Numbered from the stretch's first letter, positions 9,185 through 17,505 are shown. The stretch is 64,000 nt of DNA from a bacterium (GCA_018660415.1 JABJKG010000010.1:1-64000), one strand, 5' to 3'. Notes: generated by a model from the letters alone, not told the origin. Numbers and translations: made by a program.

Positions 9185-9529
9185 TTAACACTTTTCTATT
9201 TCTATATTAGTTTTTTCTGGTATTGTTTCAGTGTCATCGCGAAAACGTACGGCTTGTCTTGCCCTTTTAGCGATAAGTCTTTGCACTCTTAATTGTTTTT
9301 GTGAGAGAGAAACAGTTTCATGTTTGGGATGGTGATGTCCGGATTTTTTATGGCTAACAGGTTTATTATTCTGTGGCACTAGAGCCATTGTACATACTTG
9401 TGCTGCCAATCGTTCTAATTCTTTTTCTTTTAGAGTGGGAGTCAAGGGACCATTTTTATTTTCATAATCCATGGCGTGTAAATGAGTAAGTGAGGTGAGC
9501 ATAAGACTAAAAAGGATGAGTTTTTTCAC
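9185..9529 (-). CDS. Small secreted protein, 114 aa
   Basis: I start at the GTG at 9529, giving VKKLILFSLMLTSLTHLHA, a signal peptide in the same form as its neighbours; the frame itself extends to 9565. GAAAGA lies upstream, as in the adjacent genes. The mature part is polar, with a His-rich patch (SGHHHPKH) that could bind metal and a basic helix QLRVQRLIAKRARQA. It stops immediately beside the duplicated tyrS tail. Function unknown. Confidence 0.6.
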   Translation of the reverse strand: MKKLILFSLMLTSLTHLHAMDYENKNGPLTPTLKEKELERLAAQVCTMALVPQNNKPVSHKKSGHHHPKHETVSLSQKQLRVQRLIAKRARQAVRFRDDTETIPEKTNIEIEKC

Positions 9530-9592
9530 AAGAGGTCTTTCTAAAATAGTTTTTAAGTAATACAATTTTTTAAAACGAAATATTAATAGAGG

Positions 9593-9841
9593 TTATTGGG
9601 TTTTAAGATTTGGCGCATGGTGGGCCTGAGCGATAAGACTTTGCCAATAAAGCTTGAGCTGGACTTGTTCTGCGTCGGTTAGCTTGGCGCCTTTATTTTT
9701 ACGCCTACGAAGATTACTTATTTCACGTTCCTGTGCATCTAAGTGCTGTCGGTGGTAGCATGCTTTCTCATAAGTGTCAGTATTAGCTTGTAGGGATGAA
9801 GTAAGCGCGAAAATAAAGAATAGAATGATGAGTCTTTTCAC
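9593..9841 (-). CDS. Small secreted protein, 82 aa (GTG start)
   Basis: Starting at the GTG at 9841 gives VKRLIILFFIFALTSSLQA, a clear signal peptide, with GAAAGAATCTCA just upstream. A longer frame to 9994 has no signal and overlaps the next gene, so it is unlikely. The mature part (about 60 residues) is basic and helical (QEREISNLRRRKNKGAKL). It resembles the 9897-10100 product in the RRRK/LRRR segment, and both probably belong to one family. Function unknown. Confidence 0.6.
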   Translation of the reverse strand: MKRLIILFFIFALTSSLQANTDTYEKACYHRQHLDAQEREISNLRRRKNKGAKLTDAEQVQLKLYWQSLIAQAHHAPNLKTQ

Positions 9842-9896
9842 TGAGATTCTTTCTTGATCATTAAGATGAATAAATAAATATAGATGAGCTGGTTTT

Positions 9897-10100
9897 TTAA
9901 TCTTGTTTTTCTTTAGTACGCTTGCGGCTCCACAGCTCAAACCAAGAAGGATTTTGCTTGTTCTGTCCAGTGTGCTGTCTGCGACGAAGTTCATAAAGTT
10001 CTAGACCTCTTGCCGCTGTTTTCATTTCTACACGAGCGCTCATAGCTTGTAATTGTAATGTTGAGAGCAGTATAAAGGAAAGTATAATTAGTTTTTTCAT
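9897..10100 (-). CDS. Small secreted protein, 67 aa
   Basis: The ATG at 10100 gives MKKLIILSFILLSTLQLQA followed by a short basic domain (ELYELRRRQHTGQNKQ). GAAAGATTCAGC lies directly upstream, the same arrangement as in the neighbouring gene at 9593. An in-frame ATG at 10118 would spoil the signal peptide. It is the first gene, in transcription order, of the four-gene secreted row. Function unknown. Confidence 0.6.
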   Translation of the reverse strand: MKKLIILSFILLSTLQLQAMSARVEMKTAARGLELYELRRRQHTGQNKQNPSWFELWSRKRTKEKQD

Positions 10101-10171
10101 GCTGAATCTTTCTATCAAATAATTTTATATATAATACCTTATGGTAAGCTTTTTTTATCTAAATGCAATGA

Positions 10172-11635
10172 TTAATCTTTAATATTTTTAATAATAAAGC
10201 TTGCGATATCTTTTAGGCCGCTTAATGGAAGTGTATGTGGTTTATTTGCAAGAGTTTTTTTGAGCATCATAAACGGAACCGGACTAGTGGTGTGTGATGT
10301 TGCTGGTTGTCTTGATTCGTTATCATACATAACTTCAGCATTACCATGATCGCTGGTTATATACATAGTGCCGTCCATCTTGGTTACAGCTTGCTCAAAG
10401 AGTTTTTCTAGTTCACTGTCAAGACATTCTAGAGCTTTTTTAGTAGCATCAAAATTTCCTGAATGACCTACCATGTCAGCATTAGCGAAGTTGATAATAT
10501 AAAAATCTTTTGGATTGGTTTCTAATGAATCTAAAACAATCTCGGTAATCTCTTTGGCCGACATGCATGGTTCTTTTGTATAGTCTTGGATTTTAATTGA
10601 AGGGACCAGGACTCGTACTTCATTATCGTACTTATCCTCACGACCGTTATTGAAAAAGTAGGTAACATGTGCATATTTTTCTGTTTCCGCGATGGTGAAG
10701 ATTGAAAGATCATCCTTGGTCAGTTGCTCCAAGAGTGTGTTGTCTGCAACAGGTCTTTCAATGAGTGATATGGTTGCTAGATCAGGATGATATTGAACAG
10801 GGGTAACAAAAAATGAAAGATCTACTGTGTCCAGCAATCCTTTTGTTAATTGACGGGCGCGGTCAGCTCTAAAGTTGCAAAATATAACGCCATCACCAGG
10901 CCTGATAACACCATCAGACGTTAGCAGAGTCGGAACTATAAACTCATCAGTAACCCTCTCTAAGTAACTGTCTTCTACTACAGCTTGTGCATCCTTGTCT
11001 TCCGGATCGACATGGCCAAACAGTACGCTTAGAGATTCTTCAATACGGTCAGAGTTGTTGTCTCGGTCCATTGCATAAAAGCGACCATGTACTGATGCTA
11101 TCTGAACGTTTTTAAAGTTGTCGAGTTCTTTTTGTAAGCGATCTAGATATAACAGTGCCGACTGAGGAGGAACATCACGGCCATCCAAGATAACATGAAC
11201 ATAAATACGTTTAACTCTGTTAGCGATAGCGCTTTTCACGAACGCGACCATGTGGTCGATATGGGCATGAACACCAGCATCGGATAAGAGTCCAATTATA
11301 TGTAAACTATTGTCGGCATTATTGAGTGTGTTATACGCTTCAGTAAGTGTTTGGTCGGTATCTAATGAGTGGGTTTGTACCATTGTGTTTAAGATTGTTA
11401 GGGGTTGTGGTAATATCTCGCCCGCACCGATGGTCATGTGCCCAACTTCAGAGTTGCCCATGACGCCATCCACCAATCCCACAGCTGAGCCAGATGCTTG
11501 TAAAAGTGCGTGTGGATAGTTTTTAAACCAGTTATGCAAGTGTGGAGTGTCAGCTTGCGCAACGGCATTATGCTCGGTGCTTTCAGAGTAGCCATAACCA
11601 TCTAAAATAATGAGTAGAGTCGGATTGTTCTTCAT
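10172..11635 (-). CDS. gpmI: 2,3-bisphosphoglycerate-independent phosphoglycerate mutase
   Basis: This enzyme interconverts 3- and 2-phosphoglycerate in lower glycolysis, using two metal ions and a catalytic serine. Visible signatures are LLIILDGYGYSE at the N-terminus (metal Asp), GVMGNSEVGHMTIGAGE (catalytic Ser in NSEVGH), GDGVIFCNFRADRARQ and SDHGNAE near the C-terminus. The frame extends to 11695, but the ATG at 11635 matches family N-termini (MKNNPTLLIILDG) and yields 487 aa, close to the usual ~510. It is cytoplasmic and has no operon partner. Confidence 0.96.
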   Translation of the reverse strand: MKNNPTLLIILDGYGYSESTEHNAVAQADTPHLHNWFKNYPHALLQASGSAVGLVDGVMGNSEVGHMTIGAGEILPQPLTILNTMVQTHSLDTDQTLTEAYNTLNNADNSLHIIGLLSDAGVHAHIDHMVAFVKSAIANRVKRIYVHVILDGRDVPPQSALLYLDRLQKELDNFKNVQIASVHGRFYAMDRDNNSDRIEESLSVLFGHVDPEDKDAQAVVEDSYLERVTDEFIVPTLLTSDGVIRPGDGVIFCNFRADRARQLTKGLLDTVDLSFFVTPVQYHPDLATISLIERPVADNTLLEQLTKDDLSIFTIAETEKYAHVTYFFNNGREDKYDNEVRVLVPSIKIQDYTKEPCMSAKEITEIVLDSLETNPKDFYIINFANADMVGHSGNFDATKKALECLDSELEKLFEQAVTKMDGTMYITSDHGNAEVMYDNESRQPATSHTTSPVPFMMLKKTLANKPHTLPLSGLKDIASFIIKNIKD

Positions 11636-11722
11636 AAAAATTATCTTTATTTTTTTTTCTTTAATTGGAGAGTATACTTTGTTCCATAATATCATGGGTT
11701 TTAAATATTGTGTGAGAAAAAA

Positions 11723-12028
11723 ATGCTAAAAAAATTATTAATACTTGTCTTGCTAATGCAATGTATGCACATTCCTACAGCGATTCCTTATGAAACAGTG
11801 TCTTCGGCAGAGGAAGTCGTGTTTGATGTAAAGGATGACATGGACTTTCAAGATATAGAGGTCCAAGGCATGAGTGATGACTTTCTTGTTGCGGGTAAGC
11901 CTTATCCTCGAATTGTTTTAACCGGAATGAAAGTTGGCTCATTCTTTCTTTATTGTTACTATAAATTAGAAAAAGGTGTACGTTATTCTTTTAATAAAAC
12001 ATTGAGGGTTCTTCGTGGCAAGTACTAA
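11723..12028 (+). CDS. Hypothetical secreted or membrane protein, 101 aa
   Basis: MLKKLLILVLLMQCMHIPTA is a likely signal peptide; the middle is very acidic (EEVVFDVKDDMDFQD) and the C-terminus basic (FNKTLRVLRGKY). A second short hydrophobic stretch (VGSFFLYCYYKL) might be a membrane segment. Its last codons overlap the GTG start of rsmE by 14 bases, which suggests translational coupling. It diverges from gpmI across a short promoter region. A TTG at 11708 is an alternative start. No family recognised. Confidence 0.6.
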   Translation: MLKKLLILVLLMQCMHIPTAIPYETVSSAEEVVFDVKDDMDFQDIEVQGMSDDFLVAGKPYPRIVLTGMKVGSFFLYCYYKLEKGVRYSFNKTLRVLRGKY

Positions 12029-12749
12029 GCACGAGTTTGCTATTTTCTGTCCAGGACTTACCGAGCATACTAAGGCCGGGGGTCTGATCATTAACGATAA
12101 AAATGTTATTAATCGTATTGCTCACATTTTGCGCTTGGGCGTTGATGATACGCTTATGCTTTTTGATGAACAGTTTCATTCACATGTCAGTATCGAATCA
12201 ATATCGAAAAAGGAAGTTGCTTTTAAGGTATTGAACATGGTCGAGAACATGCGTTTAAAGCCACGTATTCAGGTTGTGCTTCCCTTGTTGAAAAAAGAAG
12301 CGTTTGAGCAGGCTATATATAATATTACCGAACTTGGCGGTTCAGAAATTCAATTATTAGAAACTGAAAAGATGCAACGTAAATGGGGTGGCGATAAAGA
12401 GCTTGACCGGATTAAGCGGATTACGATTGCTGCAGCCGAACAGTCCAAGAACTTTATGATGCCAACTATTCATGCACCGACAGCACTACAAAAACTGTTA
12501 GCGCATAAAGAAGGGCGATATCTTTTTTGTGATGTCGATGGTGATCCTATCTATAAGGTGTTTGATGAGGGGTCTATTAAAAAAGATGAATTAATTACTG
12601 TCTTTGTTGGCCCTGAGGGTGATTTTTCTCATGAGGAGAAACAGTTGCTCAATAATAGTGGTGTACAGTTTTACCGGCTGACGCCGACAGTCCTGCGCTC
12701 CGTACAGGCTATTTCATTAGCGCTTGGCTATCTGCGTTGCTTAGATTAA
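12015..12749 (+). CDS. rsmE: 16S rRNA (uracil-1498-N3)-methyltransferase RsmE
   Basis: RsmE methylates U1498 of 16S rRNA in the assembled 30S subunit, using S-adenosylmethionine. SPOUT-family knot signatures are present: VFVGPEGDFSHEEKQLL (about residues 196-212) and LTPTVLRSVQAISLALGYL at the C-terminus, where typical members read LRTETA. The start is GTG, overlapping the upstream gene. The length of 244 aa is normal. The gene is convergent with tsaB with almost no spacer. Confidence 0.93.
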   Translation: MASTKHEFAIFCPGLTEHTKAGGLIINDKNVINRIAHILRLGVDDTLMLFDEQFHSHVSIESISKKEVAFKVLNMVENMRLKPRIQVVLPLLKKEAFEQAIYNITELGGSEIQLLETEKMQRKWGGDKELDRIKRITIAAAEQSKNFMMPTIHAPTALQKLLAHKEGRYLFCDVDGDPIYKVFDEGSIKKDELITVFVGPEGDFSHEEKQLLNNSGVQFYRLTPTVLRSVQAISLALGYLRCLD

Positions 12750-12750
12750 T

Positions 12751-13404
12751 TTAGATTGCTTTCTTAAGATAGAGTGGTGTTATTTGTTCTTCTGTTTGTC
12801 CTTGAGTGAATAATTCTTGGGCCAGAGTATGCAAAAACTCCATTGAAGGAAACTGTGGCAGCGGGCTTGCAATAGTGATATTATCCAAAGTTTTTGTAAT
12901 GTTGTCTTGGAAAAAGGTGCAGCCACTACCAATGGCACGTATCGGCTGACCGAACTCTTTTTTTATGCGCTGTAAAAGTTCATCAATATTATTCCATCCT
13001 GTTTCCATAGTATCCTCGGAAGATTTGATACCATAGTATGCATCCGAGCTAAAGGCGTTATATAAACAAAGGGTGATAGGAAAATGTGGATTGCTATGTT
13101 CAGCAAGCATGGCTTCAAGGCCATTTAGGCCAATCAGAGGAATTTTTTCAGCAAAAGCTATCCCATTTATCGTTGTTATGAGGACTCGTAGGGTAGTAAA
13201 TGGGGCAGGGCCTTGATTGACGCCAATATATTCAATCGAGTTGATAGTGAGGTTATGATTTTTAAGAAGGGCATCCAGGGTTAATAGGATATTTTTACTT
13301 GCTGTTTTCTTTGATTCGTTAACAGTTTCAAGAAGCGTATCATCTTGAAATAAAGCGATTTGAATTTCGTTATAGGTGCTTTGGACAATGAGCGAATAAT
13401 TCAT
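12751..13404 (-). CDS. tsaB: tRNA threonylcarbamoyladenosine biosynthesis protein TsaB
   Basis: TsaB is the non-catalytic scaffold of the TsaBDE complex that makes t6A37 in ANN-decoding tRNAs. The ASKHA-fold N-terminal block reads IEYIGVNQGPAPFTTLR, then GIAFAEKIPLIGLNGLEAM, both standard for TsaB. Its 217-aa length is typical. No tsaD or tsaE lies in the window. It follows a small zinc-ribbon gene five bases upstream, so the two are likely cotranscribed. Confidence 0.9.
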   Translation of the reverse strand: MNYSLIVQSTYNEIQIALFQDDTLLETVNESKKTASKNILLTLDALLKNHNLTINSIEYIGVNQGPAPFTTLRVLITTINGIAFAEKIPLIGLNGLEAMLAEHSNPHFPITLCLYNAFSSDAYYGIKSSEDTMETGWNNIDELLQRIKKEFGQPIRAIGSGCTFFQDNITKTLDNITIASPLPQFPSMEFLHTLAQELFTQGQTEEQITPLYLKKAI

Positions 13405-13409
13405 GTGGG

Positions 13410-13586
13410 CTATTTTTTCTTACATTTTTGCTGTTGATAAAAAATACTAAATGCATCAAATTCTATTGTTCTTTCTTTTCTAGCAACTACTTTACCACAA
13501 TTAAGGCATTTCCACCCGTCAAAATTCAAAAAATTATCAAAGAACGTTTGCTGAACCATGAGGCCTTTACACTTACGGCATTTCAT
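13410..13586 (-). CDS. Zinc-ribbon protein, 58 aa
   Basis: A short frame encodes MKCRKCKGLMVQQ, an aromatic stretch, then GWKCLNCGKVVARKER. The two CxxC pairs about 25 residues apart form a classic zinc ribbon, a fold used for nucleic-acid or protein binding. AAAAAAGGAGAG lies just upstream of the ATG, a very strong ribosome binding site, and the stop is five bases from tsaB. Similar orphan zinc-ribbon proteins are, from memory, widespread in bacteria without a firm function. The antisense frame here is a shadow. Confidence 0.85.
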   Translation of the reverse strand: MKCRKCKGLMVQQTFFDNFLNFDGWKCLNCGKVVARKERTIEFDAFSIFYQQQKCKKK

Positions 13587-13771
13587 GGGCGTTCTCTCCT
13601 TTTTTATAACTCCATATTCTTACAACCAAGGTCAATGTCGTGGAAAATCCTTATGAAAAAATAAACTACATTTGTCCAAATATAATTTTAAACAAACATA
13701 GTTAGCACCAGACTACTGAAATTTATTTGGACTCGTCAACCCTTTTTTCTAAAAAATTAGGGTTGCAAGAC

Positions 13772-14194
13772 TCAGAGGGTGTTATGGAATTTTTTATATT
13801 CGAGATAGGACTCTAAAATAAGTGCCGCGGCAATTGAGTGAATCTTAAGCTTGTCTTTAGGTTTTTTGCTTTTTTTGTTAGTCCTTTGGATGGAGTTGGC
13901 TTGTTTGCTAGTAAGGCGCTCATCCCAAAGCGTCCAGGTACATTGTGGGTATTGTTGTTCAAGCTCTTTGCAATGTTCCACAATTTTTTCGGTTTGCTTG
14001 CTTTCAGTCCCGCGTAAGGTCTTGGGGTATCCTACAACGACCTCTTTAATTTGATGATCCTTGAGTACTTTTGGGAGTTCTTGATCCAAACGGGCGGTCG
14101 GGATAGTTTCAAGAGGTTGGCATGTGATGCCGAGAGGGTCCGATACGGCGACGCCGGTATGTACATCACCCAGATCGAGTCCCAGAATTTTCAT
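13772..14194 (-). CDS. ruvX: Holliday-junction resolvase-like protein RuvX/YqgF
   Basis: The RNase H-fold YqgF family is needed for pre-16S rRNA 5'-end processing and has been proposed as a Holliday-junction resolvase. MKILGLDLGDVHTGVAVSD carries the first catalytic Asp. VVGYPKTLRG, LWDERLTSKQA and the later DKLKIHSIAAALILE supply the remaining acidic residues. The ATG at 14194, with AGGAGGT upstream, gives 140 aa; a longer frame to 14218 adds only eight residues without a ribosome site. Cytoplasmic. Confidence 0.93.
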   Translation of the reverse strand: MKILGLDLGDVHTGVAVSDPLGITCQPLETIPTARLDQELPKVLKDHQIKEVVVGYPKTLRGTESKQTEKIVEHCKELEQQYPQCTWTLWDERLTSKQANSIQRTNKKSKKPKDKLKIHSIAAALILESYLEYKKFHNTL

Positions 14195-14330
14195 AAAATA
14201 CCTCCTAGAAATACCCATTACGGGGAAAATTGCCTATAAATAATTAATTTCGTATACTGAGAGTATCATAGTGGCTAGATATATACTAGCTTAGAGTACT
14301 TTTAAATACCATACAATTGAAAGGTTTTTT

Positions 14331-14429
14331 ATGGTGTTACATCATATTTTGTTTACGACCTTTAACCCAGGCTTCTCAGCTTTCTGTACTACTAGTGCCT
14401 GTAGTAGTGCCGCCGGGATCACCGCGTAG
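14331..14429 (+). CDS. Possible leader peptide upstream of the AGCS symporter, 32 aa
   Basis: A 33-codon frame with GAAAGG six bases upstream of its ATG ends in TTSACSSAAGITA, that is, almost only Ala, Ser, Thr, Gly and Cys. It sits 75 bases before a Na+:alanine/glycine-type symporter. The Ala/Ser/Thr codons overlap a strong hairpin, and the UAG stop lies in the loop of another. This layout suits attenuation by ribosome position, but no terminator U-tract follows. A chance frame is possible. Confidence 0.35.
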   Translation: MVLHHILFTTFNPGFSAFCTTSACSSAAGITA

Positions 14430-14434
14430 GCGGT
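14386..14434 (+). promoter_or_regulatory. Mutually exclusive hairpins in the AGCS 5' leader
   Basis: Stem 1 pairs 386-394 with 402-410 (offsets from 14000): GTACTACTA with TAGTAGTGC, nine pairs including one G-U. Stem 2 pairs CCGCC (14410-14414) with GGCGG (14429-14433). Stem 3 pairs ACCGC (14421-14425) with GCGGT (14430-14434). Stems 1 and 2 share base 14410, and stems 2 and 3 share the GCGG strand, so they compete. The rest of 14195-14504 is AT-rich with no other structure that I can see. Confidence 0.4.
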
Positions 14435-14504
14435 AAACATTATTTTCACCAAAAAAACTCACAAGTTTTAATTTTATGAAATTTATTTATATGAAAGTAC
14501 TTTT

Positions 14505-15854
14505 GTGTCTTTAGCAAATCTTAATTTAGCTGTTGTTTCTTGTCGCGATGTCTTATGGGGTTGGCCCCTATTGGCCTCTTTCCTTGCGGTTGGTACAGCT
14601 GCGACCTTCTTTCTCTATTTTGTTCAGATTAGATATTTTTTTACTTCTTGGAAGATGGTATTTGCTCCCTCCAAGTCAGAAACGACTAAGGGGAAGGGCG
14701 ATCTTTCTCCATTCCAAGCGTTTTTAAACGCGCTTGCTACAGGTACCGGTAACGGGAGTGTGGCTGGTATTGGTTGTGCTATCTATGCCGGTGGTCCGGG
14801 AGCGGCATTTTGGATGCTCGTTGCTGGTTTGGTCGGTATGGCTCTCCGTTACGGAGAAGTATTTCTTTCTACCATATTTATTGGCAAGCATACATTTGGG
14901 GAAGCCAAGGGTGGTCCGATTGTTTATTTGAGCCAATTGCCAGGACGCAGCTTTATGCCGTACCTGTTTGCTGTATTTATGCTTTTTTACTGCTTTACTA
15001 GTGGTAACGCAATGCAGGCAAACTCTATTGGTGTTGGCTTGGCCAATGTTTTGGGTGTGGATAAAGTTTATATAGCGTTTGGATTACTGTTTTTTGTTAT
15101 GTACGTTCTCCTTGGTGGTGCACAACGTGTATTAAAAATATCCGATTGGTTGACTCCGATTAAAGTGGGCGTTTTTATTGTTGCAGCCTTCTTTTTACTT
15201 ATTTTCCACTATGCAGCTATTATTCCTTCAGTCATTTTGATTTTCACTTCGGCCTTTTCTACTAAAGCAGTTGCTGGTGGTGCAATGGGTGTTTCTATTC
15301 AACAGATGGTACGCATCGGAACAGCCCGTTCAATCAATGCTCATGAAGCTGGCTTGGGTATTGCTGGTATCTTGTTTGGTTCTACTGGTTCCAAAGATCC
15401 AGTACAAGACTCTATCATGTCTATGTTGAGTGTTTTTATTAGTAACTTCATTGTCTGTTTTGGTGTAGCGCTTAGTATAGTTGCTAGTGGTGTATGGGAC
15501 AGTGGTCAAACTAGTATTTTGTTAACCAGTGCCGCATTCGAGACTGTTTATGGGATCTATGGTTCTTGGATTATTACGTTTGTATCAGCAAGTTTCGGGC
15601 TTGGCGTCTTGGTAGCGTTTGTTTTTATTACTGCCGAGATCTGGGAGTTTCTTACCGGTGGCCGTGCAATGTGGCTGTTAGGGATTATCTATTGTGCGAT
15701 TACCTTCTTTGGAACCTTGGCTACTATTGAGATTATATGGAACACTAATGACCTTGTTAATGGTACTTTATTACTTATGAACCTATACGCTATTGCTTGG
15801 TTCATGCCAATGATCAGGCGCGAGCTATTGAAGTATATGATAAAAAGCAAATAA
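14505..15854 (+). CDS. Sodium:alanine/glycine symporter (AGCS family)
   Basis: This is an inner-membrane amino-acid carrier driven by Na+ (or H+), probably importing alanine, glycine or a related small amino acid from the host. Family blocks are clear: FLNALATGTGNGSVAGIG, AIYAGGPGAAFWMLVAG, GMALRYGEVFLS and, later, INAHEAGLGIAGILFGST. About ten membrane helices span 449 aa, normal for AGCS. The start is GTG with GAAAG upstream. The substrate cannot be read from the sequence. A bidirectional terminator follows. Confidence 0.9.
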   Translation: MSLANLNLAVVSCRDVLWGWPLLASFLAVGTAATFFLYFVQIRYFFTSWKMVFAPSKSETTKGKGDLSPFQAFLNALATGTGNGSVAGIGCAIYAGGPGAAFWMLVAGLVGMALRYGEVFLSTIFIGKHTFGEAKGGPIVYLSQLPGRSFMPYLFAVFMLFYCFTSGNAMQANSIGVGLANVLGVDKVYIAFGLLFFVMYVLLGGAQRVLKISDWLTPIKVGVFIVAAFFLLIFHYAAIIPSVILIFTSAFSTKAVAGGAMGVSIQQMVRIGTARSINAHEAGLGIAGILFGSTGSKDPVQDSIMSMLSVFISNFIVCFGVALSIVASGVWDSGQTSILLTSAAFETVYGIYGSWIITFVSASFGLGVLVAFVFITAEIWEFLTGGRAMWLLGIIYCAITFFGTLATIEIIWNTNDLVNGTLLLMNLYAIAWFMPMIRRELLKYMIKSK

Positions 15855-15872
15855 ACGATTTTATAAAAGACC

Positions 15873-15905
15873 AAAAAAAAGGCCCTATATTTCAAGGGCC
15901 TTTTT
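15873..15905. terminator. Bidirectional intrinsic terminator
   Basis: GGCCCT (15881-15886) pairs with AGGGCC (15895-15900), flanked by eight A on the left and five T on the right, so it works in both directions. It lies between the convergent AGCS symporter and the coiled-coil gene at 15929. Confidence 0.9.
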
Positions 15906-15928
15906 ATAATTTAGGTTAATTGGCTTTT

Positions 15929-16456
15929 TTAATTGCCAAACCATCCGCCAAACATACCTTTTTTCTTTCCTTCTTCTTTTGGAAAGACTTTATCATTTAG
16001 TCTAGTTAATGCGCTATCATATTTTTGTTGTTCCATTTCTGTGTGATCTTTCATTTCTGTAAGTGCACGCTTTATAGTACCAGGAACTGCCAATACGCTC
16101 TTCGCATTATTATCAACTATTCCTTTTAAGAGTTGTGTATTTTTATGTAATTGCTTGGCATCATGAGTCAGTGTCGCTATAGCCTCACCGTTACTGTGTA
16201 CACTTGTTCTTACAGCTGCAAAAGTCTTTTCTGTTGATTCTTCATGCTTTTGGAGATGTTCAGCAAAAGTTTCAATTTTTTTGGCATTGCCTTCGATAGC
16301 AGTTTGTAGTTTTTTAAGGTCGTTCCCTATGCCATCTATCGCTGTCGCAAGTTTTGCTACATTAGCTTCGATTTTTCCAGTTCTAGCGTCAGGCTTGACT
16401 GTATTAAGAGATAAAAGACCTACCAACATGAGTGGTAAAATAATTAATTTTTTCAT
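15929..16456 (-). CDS. Secreted coiled-coil protein, 175 aa
   Basis: A signal peptide (MKKLIILPLMLVGLLSLNTV) precedes a long helical region, about residues 28-150, with regular hydrophobic spacing (IEANVAKLATAIDGIGNDL, LKKLQTAIEGNAKKIETF). It resembles methyl-accepting or tail-tip type coiled coils. The C-terminus is basic and Gly-rich (KKKGMFGGWFGN). AAAAAAGG lies upstream of the ATG. Probably periplasmic or surface-exposed and oligomeric; function unknown. Confidence 0.75.
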   Translation of the reverse strand: MKKLIILPLMLVGLLSLNTVKPDARTGKIEANVAKLATAIDGIGNDLKKLQTAIEGNAKKIETFAEHLQKHEESTEKTFAAVRTSVHSNGEAIATLTHDAKQLHKNTQLLKGIVDNNAKSVLAVPGTIKRALTEMKDHTEMEQQKYDSALTRLNDKVFPKEEGKKKGMFGGWFGN

Positions 16457-16653
16457 TGCAATATTCCTTTTTTAGGGCATTTACCCAGGTTTAATATGTG
16501 TGCTATCTTATATATCTTATCTATTGGTTTAATTATTGCATATTTGGCAAGTCGATTGCAAGGGTTGTGTTGCAAATAGAAATTGTTTTGCGTGGTTGAT
16601 TGATTGAGTGGGCTGATTGAGCTTGTTTGGCTCTAAAAAAGGGTGCTTTTCTT

Positions 16654-17307
16654 TTAGCGACTGGTTAGCCAGCCTTTAACCCTTGAACCAGGGGAAGGGC
16701 GAACCCGTTTGCCTTTTTTTATTACCCTTTTTAGAGGAAGAGGGCTAGGAGTGGAGGCATCTATTATAGCTTGTGCTTTCTTTTTCTTTTCTGCTATTTC
16801 ATCTTTAGCTTGATGGACCTTTTTTTTAGCTAGATCTGCTAGTTCGTGGGATCTATATAATTCTTGATTAATGCTTTGTATGTTAGCCGTTGCAGCATCA
16901 CGTTCTTGCTGAGAAATAGGGATTTCTGGCTTTTCTGCAACCCATCGTCTACCTGGATTTAAAAAGCTTGTACATTTTTCCCATTGGCCGCGCTTTCCCA
17001 ATAATAACAATTGTTCACAAGCATCTCGTTGGGACCTTAGGTGGTGAATTGTAAGCCATACAGTATCTAGTTCTACTTGAGCTTCACGTAAATTTTGGTC
17101 GACAGCCTGCTGTGCTGTTTTCAACCTTTGGTCAGCACTCAAGTGTTGGTATAAATCTGTGCTGTTCCATGGCCTGGAAGCCCTTCGCTCGGCTTTTAAC
17201 AATCGGATATAGGCTTGAAGGGGCATAGGTGAGGTGTGGGGATTACTTATTATACGCAACGATATAAAGCCAACTAAAATGAGTAGTGATACGATGAGTT
17301 TCTTCAT
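16654..17307 (-). CDS. Secreted helical protein, 217 aa (paralog of 17930-18757)
   Basis: A signal peptide (MKKLIVSLLILVGFISL) is followed by charged helices. The centre reads GKRGQWEKC ... RRWVAEKPEIPISQQER and then a long helix, matching the pattern GQKGEWVGLKWVASPIPPTKDESR in the 17930 product, so the two are diverged copies. The C-terminus is strongly basic (KRVIKKGKRVRPSPGSR), suggesting nucleic-acid or membrane contact. AAGGATGTCTAC precedes the ATG. Function unknown. Confidence 0.75.
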   Translation of the reverse strand: MKKLIVSLLILVGFISLRIISNPHTSPMPLQAYIRLLKAERRASRPWNSTDLYQHLSADQRLKTAQQAVDQNLREAQVELDTVWLTIHHLRSQRDACEQLLLLGKRGQWEKCTSFLNPGRRWVAEKPEIPISQQERDAATANIQSINQELYRSHELADLAKKKVHQAKDEIAEKKKKAQAIIDASTPSPLPLKRVIKKGKRVRPSPGSRVKGWLTSR

Positions 17308-17356
17308 GTAGACATCCTTTTTTAAGTAAGTTATTTAAAGTAAATAATCACTTAAT

Positions 17357-17407
17357 TCAGCATATCTTGTTTGTAGTACAACATCAACAAGTATTGTTTT
17401 ATGCTGA
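17357..17407. repeat. Imperfect inverted repeat, 51 bp
   Basis: TCAGCATA (17357-17364) pairs with TATGCTGA (17400-17407), and inside it CTTGTT (17366-17371) with AACAAG (17386-17391). It lies downstream of the minus-strand gene 17506-17736 and upstream of the gene starting at 17307. It has no U-tract, so it may be a transcript 3' structure or an operator rather than a standard terminator. Confidence 0.4.
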
Positions 17408-17505
17408 GCCAAAACGATTGCATCGGATGAGCAGGAGATGGTTTTGATTTTTAAATTGAATCTTATTAAAAGTATTTGGAGCTGGTTTTTTCTATATACT
17501 TATAG

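Noticed and set aside
9842-9994. N-terminal extension of the 9593 gene to an ATG at 9994
   Set aside because: The extension overlaps the next gene and would bury a good signal peptide; the GTG at 9841 has the same upstream layout as its neighbours.
13428-13664. Plus-strand 78-aa frame
   Set aside because: It is antisense to the zinc-ribbon gene, which has two CxxC pairs and a strong ribosome site.
13737-13765. CAACCCT/AGGGTTG inverted repeat downstream of ruvX
   Set aside because: Stem has a long AT-rich loop and no U-tract on the ruvX side, so I did not call it a terminator.
14331-14504. Glycine riboswitch upstream of the AGCS gene
   Set aside because: The conserved glycine-aptamer core sequences are not present; a leader-peptide mechanism fits the visible structure better.
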